Shown here in pieces: positions 53,878-62,247 of a DNA stretch of 64,000 bases. This DNA is from Paraburkholderia ultramafica (lineage in GTDB: Bacteria; Pseudomonadota; Gammaproteobacteria; Burkholderiales; Burkholderiaceae). Below the pieces are notes generated by a model. The model did no database searches. It saw only the letters and a list, made by a program, of their open reading frames with translations, and had not been told where the DNA came from. The stretch lies in contig NZ_CADIKK010000020.1 of NCBI RefSeq assembly GCF_902859915.1, forward strand, positions 62,001 to 126,000, given 5' to 3'. How positions within the stretch are numbered: position 1 is the first letter of the stretch; each line of letters opens with the position of its first letter. The translations under genes were made by a program, and so were the position numbers.

Positions 53878-54027
53878 TTAGCTGCCGAAGTACGGTGTGC
53901 AGAAGCCGGCAGGGCCGACACACTGTTGCGTTTGAGCATGAGTGCTTTCCTTGGCCGAGGCTTGAGTGACGGCGCCTGCCGATGCAAGGACGATCAACGA
54001 GATAATAACTAAAAGTTTCGATTTCAT
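53878..54027 (-). CDS. Secreted 49-aa peptide with C-terminal CVGPxxFC motif
   Basis: Starts at ATG 54027 (MKSKLLVIISLIVLASAGAV), a complete Sec signal peptide with cleavage near ASA/K. The mature part is about 24 residues, ending QQCVGPAGFCTPYFGS, with two Cys six residues apart that could form a disulfide loop. The last 15 residues match the tail of the DUF4148 protein 65 bp downstream. Below typical annotation size limits. Could be a secreted signal, toxin-like or modified peptide; function unknown. Confidence 0.75.
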   Translation of the reverse strand: MKSKLLVIISLIVLASAGAVTQASAKESTHAQTQQCVGPAGFCTPYFGS

Positions 54028-54423
54028 TTGGAAGCCTAAGTAAGTGGTAATTGAAGATGCCTGTGTAAGCGATAAAAATACGTCTTGTCCGCCTGCCGAG
54101 ACAAACCATTTGCGACTGAAGCGGTGCATGCGCACTTTTTTCGGCGTTCGCGTTGCAGGTGTCCGCGGCCGTTTATGTAGAGGCAAACACGTCAAGCCGC
54201 CGCTTATTCCAACTTTTTTTTGCGGTCGAAACTATGACGATGAGTCTTACATTCCGCTGAAATAGGGGACGTACAGGCGACTGACAATCAGGCGGTTTGG
54301 ATTGGATTGCAGTGTCAGCATCAGTTTTGCTGACTCGCCGTGCCCGGCGGCTTCGGGACACCGTTTCTCTTTGCTACTATGTAGGCCCCGACTGCTTTTG
54401 AACCAAAGAACAAGGAGATTCAA
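54028..54423. other. Divergent intergenic region, 396 bp
   Basis: Separates the peptide gene (minus) and the DUF1330 gene (plus); no gene seen. AT-rich around 54020-54075 and 54205-54265, likely holding promoters of the peptide pair. Confidence 0.45.
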
Positions 54424-54717
54424 ATGAGCAAAGGATATTGGGTAACTAGCTATCGCAAGACGAACGACGCAGCGAAGCTGGCCGCGTATGCACAACTCGC
54501 CGCGCCCGCTCTGGCGGCTGCCGGCGGCAAGTTCATCGTGCGCGGTGTGGCCGACGAAGCTCGTGAGCAGGGCTTGAAGGAGCGCACCGTCGTGATCGAG
54601 TTTGCGACCTACGAACAGGCGGTCGCCGCATACGAAAGCGATGCCTACAAGAAAGCGCTTGAAGCTTTGGGTGACGGCGTCGAGCGCGATCTGCGCATTG
54701 TCCGCGGCACTGAGTAA
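54424..54717 (+). CDS. DUF1330 family protein
   Basis: The 97-aa protein (KGYWVTSYRKTNDAAKLAAY, GGKFIVRGV, VVIEFATYEQAVAAYESDAY) has the size and order of DUF1330, a dimeric ferredoxin-like fold of unknown function, often stress-associated. Ribosome site AAGGAG lies 7 nt before ATG 54424. Monocistronic. Confidence 0.88.
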   Translation: MSKGYWVTSYRKTNDAAKLAAYAQLAAPALAAAGGKFIVRGVADEAREQGLKERTVVIEFATYEQAVAAYESDAYKKALEALGDGVERDLRIVRGTE

Positions 54718-54850
54718 CGCGGCGGACGCGGGAGGCAAGCTTTTGGCCGACCGCTTTTCCGTGTAGCGACTGTGCGGAGCCGTCAATAACGAGTTGAACG
54801 GACGGCCCACCGCACGGGCAAACCGCCATCGCCAATCGAGCGGCACAAAC
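54718..54850. other. Convergent gap
   Basis: No feature; no T-tailed hairpin recognised. Confidence 0.35.
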
Positions 54851-55702
54851 TCACTTCACCGCCCCCAACGCCAACCCCTTCACCAGATACCTCTGCAACC
54901 ACGCAAACACGATCGAAACCGGCAGCGTCGCGCAGAGCGTAGCGGCCATCACCAGATGCCACTGGACGACGTATTTCCCCGCGACCATATCCGTCACCTG
55001 CACGGTGAGCGTCTTATTCTCCGGCGACCGGATCAACGTATAAACGACGGCAAACTCATTCCACGCATTGATGAACGTAAAGATCGCGGTCACGACGATC
55101 GCCGGCACCGCTAGCGGCAAAAACACCTTGAACACAGCCTTGGTCCGCCCACATCCTTCAAGCCACGCCGACTCCTCCAGATCCCGCGGCACCGTCTGAA
55201 AGTACGAAGACAGCATCCACACCGCAAACGCGATGTTGAAAGCCGCATAAGAAACGATCACGCCGATCTTCGAATCGACCAGGTTGCCATCGCCGAAAGG
55301 AATCATCGCGGCCAGCCGGAACAGGCCGACCACGAGCAGGATCGGCGACAGCATCTGCGTGACGAGCAGAAACTGCCGATACAAACCGCGTCCGCGAAAC
55401 GGAAAGCGGGCCAGTGCATAAGCGGCCGGCAAGCTCACCGCCAGCGCAAGCATCGTCGACAGCAAGCTGACTATCGTGCTATTGCGCAAGGCCACGCCGA
55501 AATTGGCCGCTTCCCACATATCGATGAAATTACGCCACTGCCACTGCACAGGCAGCCAGCGCGCCGGATAGACAAAAATCTCGGAAGCCGGTTTCAATGC
55601 GGTAAAGAACATGACCGCGAACGGAAACAGCACCACGACCACCAGCGGCGACAGCGCGAGCCAGCACCACAGCGAGCGCTTCATCCTGGCGTCGAAACTC
55701 AT
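54851..55702 (-). CDS. Sugar/polyol ABC transporter permease (MalG/UgpE type)
   Basis: The 283-aa protein has six membrane spans and the EAA loop around LEESAWLEGCGRTKAVFKVF, LPLAVPAIVVTAIF. It is the second permease of a family-1 carbohydrate importer. Its ATG overlaps the stop of the upstream permease (ATGA). It ends the minus-strand operon. Confidence 0.93.
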   Translation of the reverse strand: MSFDARMKRSLWCWLALSPLVVVVLFPFAVMFFTALKPASEIFVYPARWLPVQWQWRNFIDMWEAANFGVALRNSTIVSLLSTMLALAVSLPAAYALARFPFRGRGLYRQFLLVTQMLSPILLVVGLFRLAAMIPFGDGNLVDSKIGVIVSYAAFNIAFAVWMLSSYFQTVPRDLEESAWLEGCGRTKAVFKVFLPLAVPAIVVTAIFTFINAWNEFAVVYTLIRSPENKTLTVQVTDMVAGKYVVQWHLVMAATLCATLPVSIVFAWLQRYLVKGLALGAVK

Positions 55703-56589
55703 AACGCATCTCCTTCTTTCGCGGGCCGCAGGCGCAGATAGGCGATCGAGAAAATGAACAGCATGACAAGCATGATCAGCGAGACCGCCGCGGCTTCGCC
55801 GGGACGTCCGAGCCGGAAGCCCAACTCATAGAGGTACGTGACGAGAATGTGCGTGCTGTTGTCGGGGCCGCCTTGCGTCATCACCCAGATGATCGGGAAC
55901 GAGTTGAACACGTAGATCACGTTCAACAGAATCGTCATGTTGATGAACGGGCGCAGCAGCGGCATGGTCAGCTTGCGAAACTGCTGCCACGCGCTCGCGC
56001 CGTCCATTCGCGCCGCTTCGTAGATATCGCCCGGCACCGACGACAATCCGCCCAGCAGTATCGTCACCGTGAAGGGAATCGACACCAGAATGCCGACGCC
56101 AATCTCCACCGGAAACGCGAGCTCCGGCGTCGCGAGCCAATGGATCGGACCGCCGATCAAGCCAAGCCGCTGCAACGTGACGTTGACCATGCCGTAGTCG
56201 TCGTTGAAGGCCCAGCGCCAGACCACGGCGGTCATCGTCAGCGAGACGGACCACGGCAGCATCACGATCGTGCGCGCCACGCCGCGCCCATGAAAATCCT
56301 GATTCAGCACCAGTGCCACCGGCACCGAGATCAACACCGTGCCGCCGACCACGCACACGGTCCAGATGAGCGTGCGCCGGGTCGAAGCGAGAAACACGGG
56401 GTCGTTGAAGACCGTATAGAAATTCTGCAGACCGGTGAAATCGCGAATCGCGCCGAAGCGCGAAACATCGTGCAGCGATTGCCACACGATGTTGAAAATC
56501 GGATAACTGATGATGAAGAGCGCGAGTATCAGACTCGGCGCAATCAGCAACCAGGGCGCGTGCAAGCGCGAAGAAGCGGAACGGCTCAT
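55699..56589 (-). CDS. Sugar/polyol ABC transporter permease (MalF/UgpA type)
   Basis: The 296-aa permease has six spans and the loop GDIYEAARMDGASAWQQFRK, LTMPLLRPFINMTILL. ATG 56589 removes a nine-residue upstream extension without a ribosome site. It partners with the second permease, the binding protein at 56757 and the ATPase at 59244. Confidence 0.93.
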   Translation of the reverse strand: MSRSASSRLHAPWLLIAPSLILALFIISYPIFNIVWQSLHDVSRFGAIRDFTGLQNFYTVFNDPVFLASTRRTLIWTVCVVGGTVLISVPVALVLNQDFHGRGVARTIVMLPWSVSLTMTAVVWRWAFNDDYGMVNVTLQRLGLIGGPIHWLATPELAFPVEIGVGILVSIPFTVTILLGGLSSVPGDIYEAARMDGASAWQQFRKLTMPLLRPFINMTILLNVIYVFNSFPIIWVMTQGGPDNSTHILVTYLYELGFRLGRPGEAAAVSLIMLVMLFIFSIAYLRLRPAKEGDAL

Positions 56590-56756
56590 GCGTGCTCGAT
56601 CGTAAGACGCGCCCACGCTAATCAGCGGACGCGACGGGATGGGCCGGATAGTGCATCAGGTGCATTACGACCGAAACGCGCGCCGCCTTTGGCAACGGCG
56701 GCGCGCGTTCCGTGTTCGGCAAATCTTCAGCAAATCACTACGGACTGACTACGCGA

Positions 56757-57989
56757 TCAATGACCGAGCGACTTGTTCGCTTGCGTGGCCGCCGTGTTCA
56801 ACGCGTCAGCCGGCTGCGCCTTGCCGAGGTAGACCGACTGCATCGAATCGGTCACGGCCTTCGCGGTGTCTTCCCAGCCCGTCACGGTCGGTGCGAAGTG
56901 AGCCGTCGGCAGCAACGCGACGAACGCCTTGGTATCCGGATCGTTGAACGCCGGGTCGGTTGCCTCGGCCTTGGTGGTCGGCAGGAAGCCTTCGGTCGTG
57001 GTGAACTCGACGCGCGGTTCCTTCGTGAACAGATAGTCGAGGAACTTCCATGCCGACTTCTTCACTTTCGAGTTCTTGAACATCACGATCGAGTCCGTGA
57101 CGGCATAGGTGGCGTGCGTCGTGCCCATCGGAATCGGATCGATGCCGTACTTCAGGTTCGGCGCTTCCTTCTTGATCTGCTTGGCGAGGAACGGCGCCGA
57201 AATCATCATCGCGACGCGGCCCTGCTTGAACAGGTTCTGCACGTCTTCGCGGCTATAGCCGGTCACGCCCGGTTGCGTCAGACCCTGGTCGATCATCGTC
57301 TTGTACAGCGTGGCCGCCTTGATGCCGGCCGGCGAATTGAACGCCGCCTTGCCGTCCTTGCCGACCACGTCGCCGCCGTTGGTCCACAGCGCGTAGTAAT
57401 AGTAGACGTCGGTTTCGATTTCCTTGCCTTGCAGACCGAAGCCGGCAATGCCCTGCGCCTTCAGTTTCTTCGACGCGTCGATCACGTCGTTCCACGTCTT
57501 CGGGCCGTCGGGGTAACCGACCTTCGCGAGCAGGTCCTTGTTGTAGTACAGAGCGCGCGCGGAAGCGGCGATCGGCAGGCCGTAAGTCTTGCCGTTGATT
57601 TGACCCGGCGCGAGGAACGGACCGATGAAGCGGCCCTTGAAGTTCGCGTCCATGTAGCCGTCGAGCGGCTCGGCCACGTCGTCCTTCACGAAGTCGAGCA
57701 GCCAGCGCGTGCCGACGATCGCGAGGTCGGCGTTGGCGTTACCGGAAATGTCCGTCTGCAGTTTCTGTTGCAGCGTGTCCCAGTTCACGTCTTCGATCTT
57801 GATGGTCGTGCCGGGATTGGCCTTCTCGAAGTTGCGGGCCATTTTTTCGAAGTACGGCGCGGTCGCATCGCTGTAGTGGGCGACGGTGACGCGGACCGTG
57901 TCGGCGTGAGCCGCGACGGCGATACCTGCAAACGCGAGCGCCACGGCAACTTTGCCGAGCGCGAGGGAAGCACGGGCATGCAACGACAT
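56757..57989 (-). CDS. Sugar/polyol ABC transporter substrate-binding protein
   Basis: The 410-aa family-1 binding protein has a signal peptide cleaved near AHA/D, the VAHYSDATAPYFEKMARNFE opening and GLPIAASARALYYNKDLLAK, typical of glycerol-3-phosphate/sugar binders. It is first in the operon whose promoter region (58.0-58.1 kb) has a striking palindrome. Confidence 0.93.
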   Translation of the reverse strand: MSLHARASLALGKVAVALAFAGIAVAAHADTVRVTVAHYSDATAPYFEKMARNFEKANPGTTIKIEDVNWDTLQQKLQTDISGNANADLAIVGTRWLLDFVKDDVAEPLDGYMDANFKGRFIGPFLAPGQINGKTYGLPIAASARALYYNKDLLAKVGYPDGPKTWNDVIDASKKLKAQGIAGFGLQGKEIETDVYYYYALWTNGGDVVGKDGKAAFNSPAGIKAATLYKTMIDQGLTQPGVTGYSREDVQNLFKQGRVAMMISAPFLAKQIKKEAPNLKYGIDPIPMGTTHATYAVTDSIVMFKNSKVKKSAWKFLDYLFTKEPRVEFTTTEGFLPTTKAEATDPAFNDPDTKAFVALLPTAHFAPTVTGWEDTAKAVTDSMQSVYLGKAQPADALNTAATQANKSLGH

Positions 57990-58033
57990 TCTCTCTCTCC
58001 TATGTCGAGCGGAGTTGGCGCTTTAGCTGTCGG

Positions 58034-58063
58034 CCGGAGTTAGTGCTTTAGCACTTACTCCGG
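58034..58063. promoter_or_regulatory. 30-bp palindrome upstream of the sugar-binding-protein gene
   Basis: CCGGAGTTAGTGCTT faces TAGCACTTACTCCGG; only two of the fifteen pairs mismatch. It lies 45-75 bp upstream of the ATG at 57989. Candidate operator for the RpiR regulator at 60420, or a 5'-leader hairpin. Confidence 0.6.
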
Positions 58064-58093
58064 GCCCATGCAAAGCTCTTACTCCGGTCCCAT
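58054..58093. repeat. Direct repeat in the same divergent region
   Basis: CTTACTCCGGGCCCAT (58054-58069) and CTTACTCCGGTCCCAT (58078-58093), 15 of 16 positions equal, 24 bp apart. The first copy includes one arm of the palindrome, so this is a third half-site. Confidence 0.6.
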
Positions 58094-58374
58094 CCAACGA
58101 TGGTGGGGGTGGTCTGCTGCCGTCGCCGGCCGCTTTGGGTTGATTTGTTTGAAAAAATCCTACATGACGCAAAATAGCTTGTCACGTAGGGTCTGCGATA
58201 TTTTTTCTCGGCCGATTTTGTGCATAAGATGCTGTAAAGCAGGGGTATTCTGCATAACGCGATGTCACGGATACCCAATCTTCGGGATGGCTAGACAACT
58301 GTGCCAGTGTCAGATCTGTAGGAAATTTACATGGCAATCCAGCGCTGGCGGCAAGCTTGAGGAGCGAGGCGGAC

Positions 58375-59148
58375 ATGAATCGTGTGGTGTTGGTAACGGG
58401 CGCTTGCGGCGGCATCGGCAGCGTGTTGTGCAAGCGCTTCGTGGAGCAGGGCGATACGGTGCTGGCGCTCGACATCGATGCGGCCGCGCTGCACGCGTTG
58501 ACCGCGCACCTCGGCGCGGCGCACGTCACGCCGGTCGCCGTCGATCTCGGCGATTCTGCCGCGGTGCAGCAAGCGGTGGCCGATGCGGTCAAGACGCGCG
58601 GTCCGGTCGACGTGCTGGTCGCGAACGCCGGCGCGGCGCTCGGTCTGACGCTCGCCACGACCGACGCCGCGAGCTGGCAGCGCGATATCCATCTGAATCT
58701 GAACGGCACGTATCACACAGTGGAAGCGGTGCGTGCGTCGATGATCGAAAGGCAGCGCGGCGCGTTGGTGCTGATCGGCTCGGTGAATGGTCTCGCCGCG
58801 CTCGGTCATCCGGCGTATAGCGCGGCGAAGGCCGGGCTGATCAGCTACACGAAGGCGCTCGCGATCGAACTGGGCCGCTATGGGATTCGCGCGAACATCG
58901 TTTGCCCGGGCACGGTGAAGACGCAGGCGTGGCAGGCGCGCGTCGACAAGAATCCGCAAGTCTTCGAGGATCTGAAGAAGTGGTACCCGTTGCGCGACTT
59001 CGCGACGCCCGACGACATCGCCGACGCGGTGCTGTTTCTCGCGTCGCCGATGGCGCGTGTGATCACCGGCGTCGCGTTGCCGGTCGACGGCGGTCTGATG
59101 GCCGGCAACCGTCTGATGGCGGAAGAACTGACGCTCGAATCGCTCTGA
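58375..59148 (+). CDS. SDR-family oxidoreductase
   Basis: The 257-aa protein has VVLVTGACGGIGSVLCKRF, VLVANAGAALG, IGSVNGLAAL and YSAAKAG, then ANIVCPGTVKTQAWQARV. Divergent from the sugar operon and ahead of its ATPase, it likely oxidises the imported polyol or sugar. ATG 58375 follows GAGGCGG. The full coenzyme preference cannot be told from sequence, but the Asp after the second strand (LALDID) suggests NAD. Confidence 0.9.
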   Translation: MNRVVLVTGACGGIGSVLCKRFVEQGDTVLALDIDAAALHALTAHLGAAHVTPVAVDLGDSAAVQQAVADAVKTRGPVDVLVANAGAALGLTLATTDAASWQRDIHLNLNGTYHTVEAVRASMIERQRGALVLIGSVNGLAALGHPAYSAAKAGLISYTKALAIELGRYGIRANIVCPGTVKTQAWQARVDKNPQVFEDLKKWYPLRDFATPDDIADAVLFLASPMARVITGVALPVDGGLMAGNRLMAEELTLESL

Positions 59149-59243
59149 ACCGCTTGATGCAGCAACCAGCAAATTCGGGAAGCCCGCGAGCAGCAGCCGG
59201 CCGAGGCAAGCCCGGGTCAACGCAGCAAGACAATGAGGACAGC

Positions 59244-60326
59244 ATGGCAGCAGTGCAACTGAGCGGCATCTTCAAACGCTATGGCGACACGCAAGTGGTC
59301 CACGGCATCGATCTCGACATTGACGACGGCGAGTTCGTCGTGCTGGTCGGGCCGTCGGGCTGCGGCAAGAGCACGCTGATGCGGATGGTGGCCGGACTCG
59401 AAGAGATCAGCGGCGGCGATCTGATGATCGGCGGCACGCGGGCGAATAGCCTCGCGCCGCAGCAGCGCAATATCTCGATGGTGTTCCAGAGCTACGCGCT
59501 CTATCCGCATCTGTCGGTCTACGAAAACATTGCGTTCGGGCCGCGAATTCGTAAGGAATCCTCGGCGAGTTTCAAGCCGCGGATCGAAGCTGCCGCGAAG
59601 ATGCTGAACCTCGGCGGCTATCTGGACCGGTTGCCACGCGCGTTGTCGGGCGGTCAACGGCAACGCGTGGCGATGGGCCGCGCGGTGGTGCGCGAGCCGT
59701 CGCTGTTCCTGTTCGACGAACCGCTGTCGAATCTCGACGCCAAGCTGCGCGTGCAGATGCGCACGGAAATCAAGGCGCTGCATCAGCGGCTGAGGAATAC
59801 GGTGATCTACGTCACGCACGATCAGATCGAAGCGATGACGATGGCCGACCGGATCGTCGTGATGAACGCGGGACGCATCGAGCAGATCGGTCGTCCGCTG
59901 GAGCTTTACGATCATCCGGCGAATCTGTTCGTCGCGAGCTTCCTCGGCTCGCCGTCGATGAATTTCGCCGAAGGCGTGATCGTGAATCGCGCGCAAGGGC
60001 AGGGTCTCGCGTTGAAACTTGCGGACGGCAGCGAGATCGTGCTGGAGAGCGTACCGGCAACGGCGAAGGTCGGCGCAAAGGCCACGCTCGGCGTGCGGCC
60101 GGAACATATTGAAACCATGGCACAAACGCCGGACGCCGCGATGGAAGTCGAAGTGGTCGAGCCGACTGGCGCGGAGACGCATCTGTACGGAAAAATCGGC
60201 GGCGACTCGTGGTGCGTGACGACTCGCCAGCGCTCGAAAGTCGAGCCGGGTCAGCGCGTCACGCTGCGTTTGCCGGCCGAGCATATCCATCTGTTCGATA
60301 CGGAGAGTGGACGCAGGCTGGTCTGA
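59244..60326 (+). CDS. Sugar/polyol ABC transporter ATPase (UgpC/MalK type)
   Basis: The 360-aa ATPase has Walker A GPSGCGKST, signature LSGGQRQRVAMGRA, Walker B LFLFDEPLSNLD and a C-terminal TOBE regulatory domain from about residue 240 (GVRPEHIE). It serves the permeases at 54851-56589. The gene lies between the SDR and the RpiR regulator, so the transport system is split over both divergent units. Confidence 0.94.
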   Translation: MAAVQLSGIFKRYGDTQVVHGIDLDIDDGEFVVLVGPSGCGKSTLMRMVAGLEEISGGDLMIGGTRANSLAPQQRNISMVFQSYALYPHLSVYENIAFGPRIRKESSASFKPRIEAAAKMLNLGGYLDRLPRALSGGQRQRVAMGRAVVREPSLFLFDEPLSNLDAKLRVQMRTEIKALHQRLRNTVIYVTHDQIEAMTMADRIVVMNAGRIEQIGRPLELYDHPANLFVASFLGSPSMNFAEGVIVNRAQGQGLALKLADGSEIVLESVPATAKVGAKATLGVRPEHIETMAQTPDAAMEVEVVEPTGAETHLYGKIGGDSWCVTTRQRSKVEPGQRVTLRLPAEHIHLFDTESGRRLV

Positions 60327-60419
60327 ACCGCGTGTTGCCGCTCGCGGTCGATTCAAGCTGAATCAAGCTGACTGAGGCTGCGAGCGACGCGGATTCATTT
60401 AACCCTTAAGGAACACTGG

Positions 60420-61283
60420 GTGTCCGCACCGAACTTGATTCCTCACATCCGCAGCGCGCTTGCGAGTTTGCGGCCCGCCGAGCGCAAGGTTGCCGAGATG
60501 GTGTTGAGCGACGTCGACTTCGCGATGCGCGCGAGCATCACCGAACTCGCGCAGCGCGCGGAGGTGTCCGAGCCTTCCGTCACGCGTTTTTGCCGTGCGA
60601 TCGGCGCGCACGGGCTGCGCGACTTCAAGATGCAGTTGGCGCAGAGCGTGGCGGGCGGTATGCCGTATGCGTCGACGGCGGTGGCGCGTGACGACGATAT
60701 GCAGACCTTGATGGACAAGGTCGGCGAGGCGGCGATCGACGGTATTACGCATGCGCGCGGCGCGCTCGACCCGGCGGTGGTCGAGAGTGCGATTGCGGCG
60801 TTGTCGAGCGCGGGGCGGGTGTTTTTCTTCGGCGTGGGGTCCGGGTCGGGGCTGGTCGCGCAAGATGCGGCGTTGCGATTTCTGCGGATCGATATTGCGG
60901 CGAGCGCGTTTACCGATGGTCATCTACAGCGGCTTTACGCCGGTCTGATGGAACCGGGCGATGTGGCGTTTGCGATTTCGCATTCGGGGCGCAGCGTCGA
61001 AGTGAATGAAAGCATTCAGATCGCGAAGGAGCGTGGCGCGACCACGATTGCGTTGACCAATGTCGGGTCACGGCTTGCCTGGCTTGTCGATATTCCGCTG
61101 CTGCTGCGCGTGCCGAGTCCCGTCGATCCGAATACACCGGGTGTGTCGCGGCTCGTGCATCTGTGCATCATGGATGCGCTCGCGATTGGTGTCGCGCTTA
61201 AAGCCGGTCCCAAGACGCTCGAAAAGATGCGGCATGCGAAGGCGAGGTTGGCGTCGCATGAGCCGGAGGGGACGGCGGAATGA
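60420..61283 (+). CDS. RpiR-family transcriptional regulator (HTH + SIS)
   Basis: The 287-aa protein has a helix-turn-helix (ITELAQRAEVSEPSVTRFCR) and a SIS sugar-phosphate isomerase-like domain (RVFFFGVGSGSGLVAQDAAL, AISHSGRSVEVNESI). Start is GTG 60420 after AAGGA. It probably senses a sugar phosphate derived from the imported substrate and regulates both divergent units, with the palindrome at 58034 as likely operator. Confidence 0.92.
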   Translation: MSAPNLIPHIRSALASLRPAERKVAEMVLSDVDFAMRASITELAQRAEVSEPSVTRFCRAIGAHGLRDFKMQLAQSVAGGMPYASTAVARDDDMQTLMDKVGEAAIDGITHARGALDPAVVESAIAALSSAGRVFFFGVGSGSGLVAQDAALRFLRIDIAASAFTDGHLQRLYAGLMEPGDVAFAISHSGRSVEVNESIQIAKERGATTIALTNVGSRLAWLVDIPLLLRVPSPVDPNTPGVSRLVHLCIMDALAIGVALKAGPKTLEKMRHAKARLASHEPEGTAE

Positions 61284-61323
61284 TCCGCCGGGAAGCGTCG
61301 CGCGAGGGTTGCGCGGTAGTCTG

Positions 61324-62247
61324 CTAAAGGTCGCTTGCCTCGCCGCACGTCGCCGCGATCCACCCGAATCTGCGCGACAACCTCAACGTCGCCGCGCGCA
61401 ACGTCTGCGCTGGTTTGCCCGCCGGGTCACTATCGAAGCTGCCGCCCGGTCCCATCAACGCGAGCACGAGGCAGATGCTGCCGGTATGGTCGAGCACCGG
61501 CGCAGCCAGAGTATCAATGCCGGGCACGGGCCGGCTCAACGCCGTATCGATGCCGTCCGCGCGAATTTGCGCGAGGCGTTGCGTGTAGGCTTGAGTCGGA
61601 GACGCAGGCGCCGCCGCCAATTCGTCGCCGCTTGCAAAGCCTGCTGTCTTATCTTCTGCCGCCGACGCCGTTTCCCCCGCCAAAACCTGCGCCGCCCCCA
61701 CCCCCGCCAGCCGCAGATGATCCTGCGCCAGCAGACCCACGCGCACATCATCCGCGACGTACGCCGCGAACACCCGGCCAATCGCCGTATTCACCAGCGA
61801 CATCACCGTACCGACCCGCAAGCTCACATGCAGCGGCCGCGCCGATTCCTCCAGACGCACGACGGTTGGCCCGAGCGGCCCGAGCACCGCCATCGCGACG
61901 CTCATCCCCGTCGACGCCGCCAATTCGACCACTTCAGGCTCCGCTTCGCGGGTCGGCGACAAGCGCTGCAAGCCGATCAAACCCAACTCCAGCGCGAGCG
62001 GCCCGGCTTCGAAGCAACCCGACGCGTCGCGATTGAGCAGGCCGATTTTCAGCAGACTCACCAGATGCGGAAACGCCTTGGCCGGCGGCATGCCTGCGGC
62101 GGCCGCCAGATCGCGCAAGCTCAACGGCCGCGCCGCGGCGACCAGCGCCGTCAGCAACTCACCGGTGCTATCGAGCGACTGGATGCCGCGCTGCGGTTTC
62201 GCATCGGCGGCGGCATGGGAAGGAGAGAGGTCGAGAGGATCGGTCAT
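61324..62247 (-). CDS. IclR-family transcriptional regulator (second of a tandem pair)
   Basis: The 307-aa protein has an IclR winged helix (LSLRDLAAAAGMPPAKAFPH, LVSLLKIGLLNRD) and effector domain (LHVSLRVGTVMSLVNTAIGR). A roughly 25-residue Ala/Ser-rich insertion (GETASAAEDKTAGFASGD) interrupts the effector domain, absent from the upstream paralogue. Its ATG overlaps the upstream stop (ATGA), so the pair is made together. Confidence 0.9.
   Translation of the reverse strand: MTDPLDLSPSHAAADAKPQRGIQSLDSTGELLTALVAAARPLSLRDLAAAAGMPPAKAFPHLVSLLKIGLLNRDASGCFEAGPLALELGLIGLQRLSPTREAEPEVVELAASTGMSVAMAVLGPLGPTVVRLEESARPLHVSLRVGTVMSLVNTAIGRVFAAYVADDVRVGLLAQDHLRLAGVGAAQVLAGETASAAEDKTAGFASGDELAAAPASPTQAYTQRLAQIRADGIDTALSRPVPGIDTLAAPVLDHTGSICLVLALMGPGGSFDSDPAGKPAQTLRAATLRLSRRFGWIAATCGEASDL

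Noticed and set aside
56712..58043. 443-codon plus-strand frame opposite the sugar-binding protein
   Set aside because: Mirror of a clear family-1 binding protein; composition of a shadow frame.
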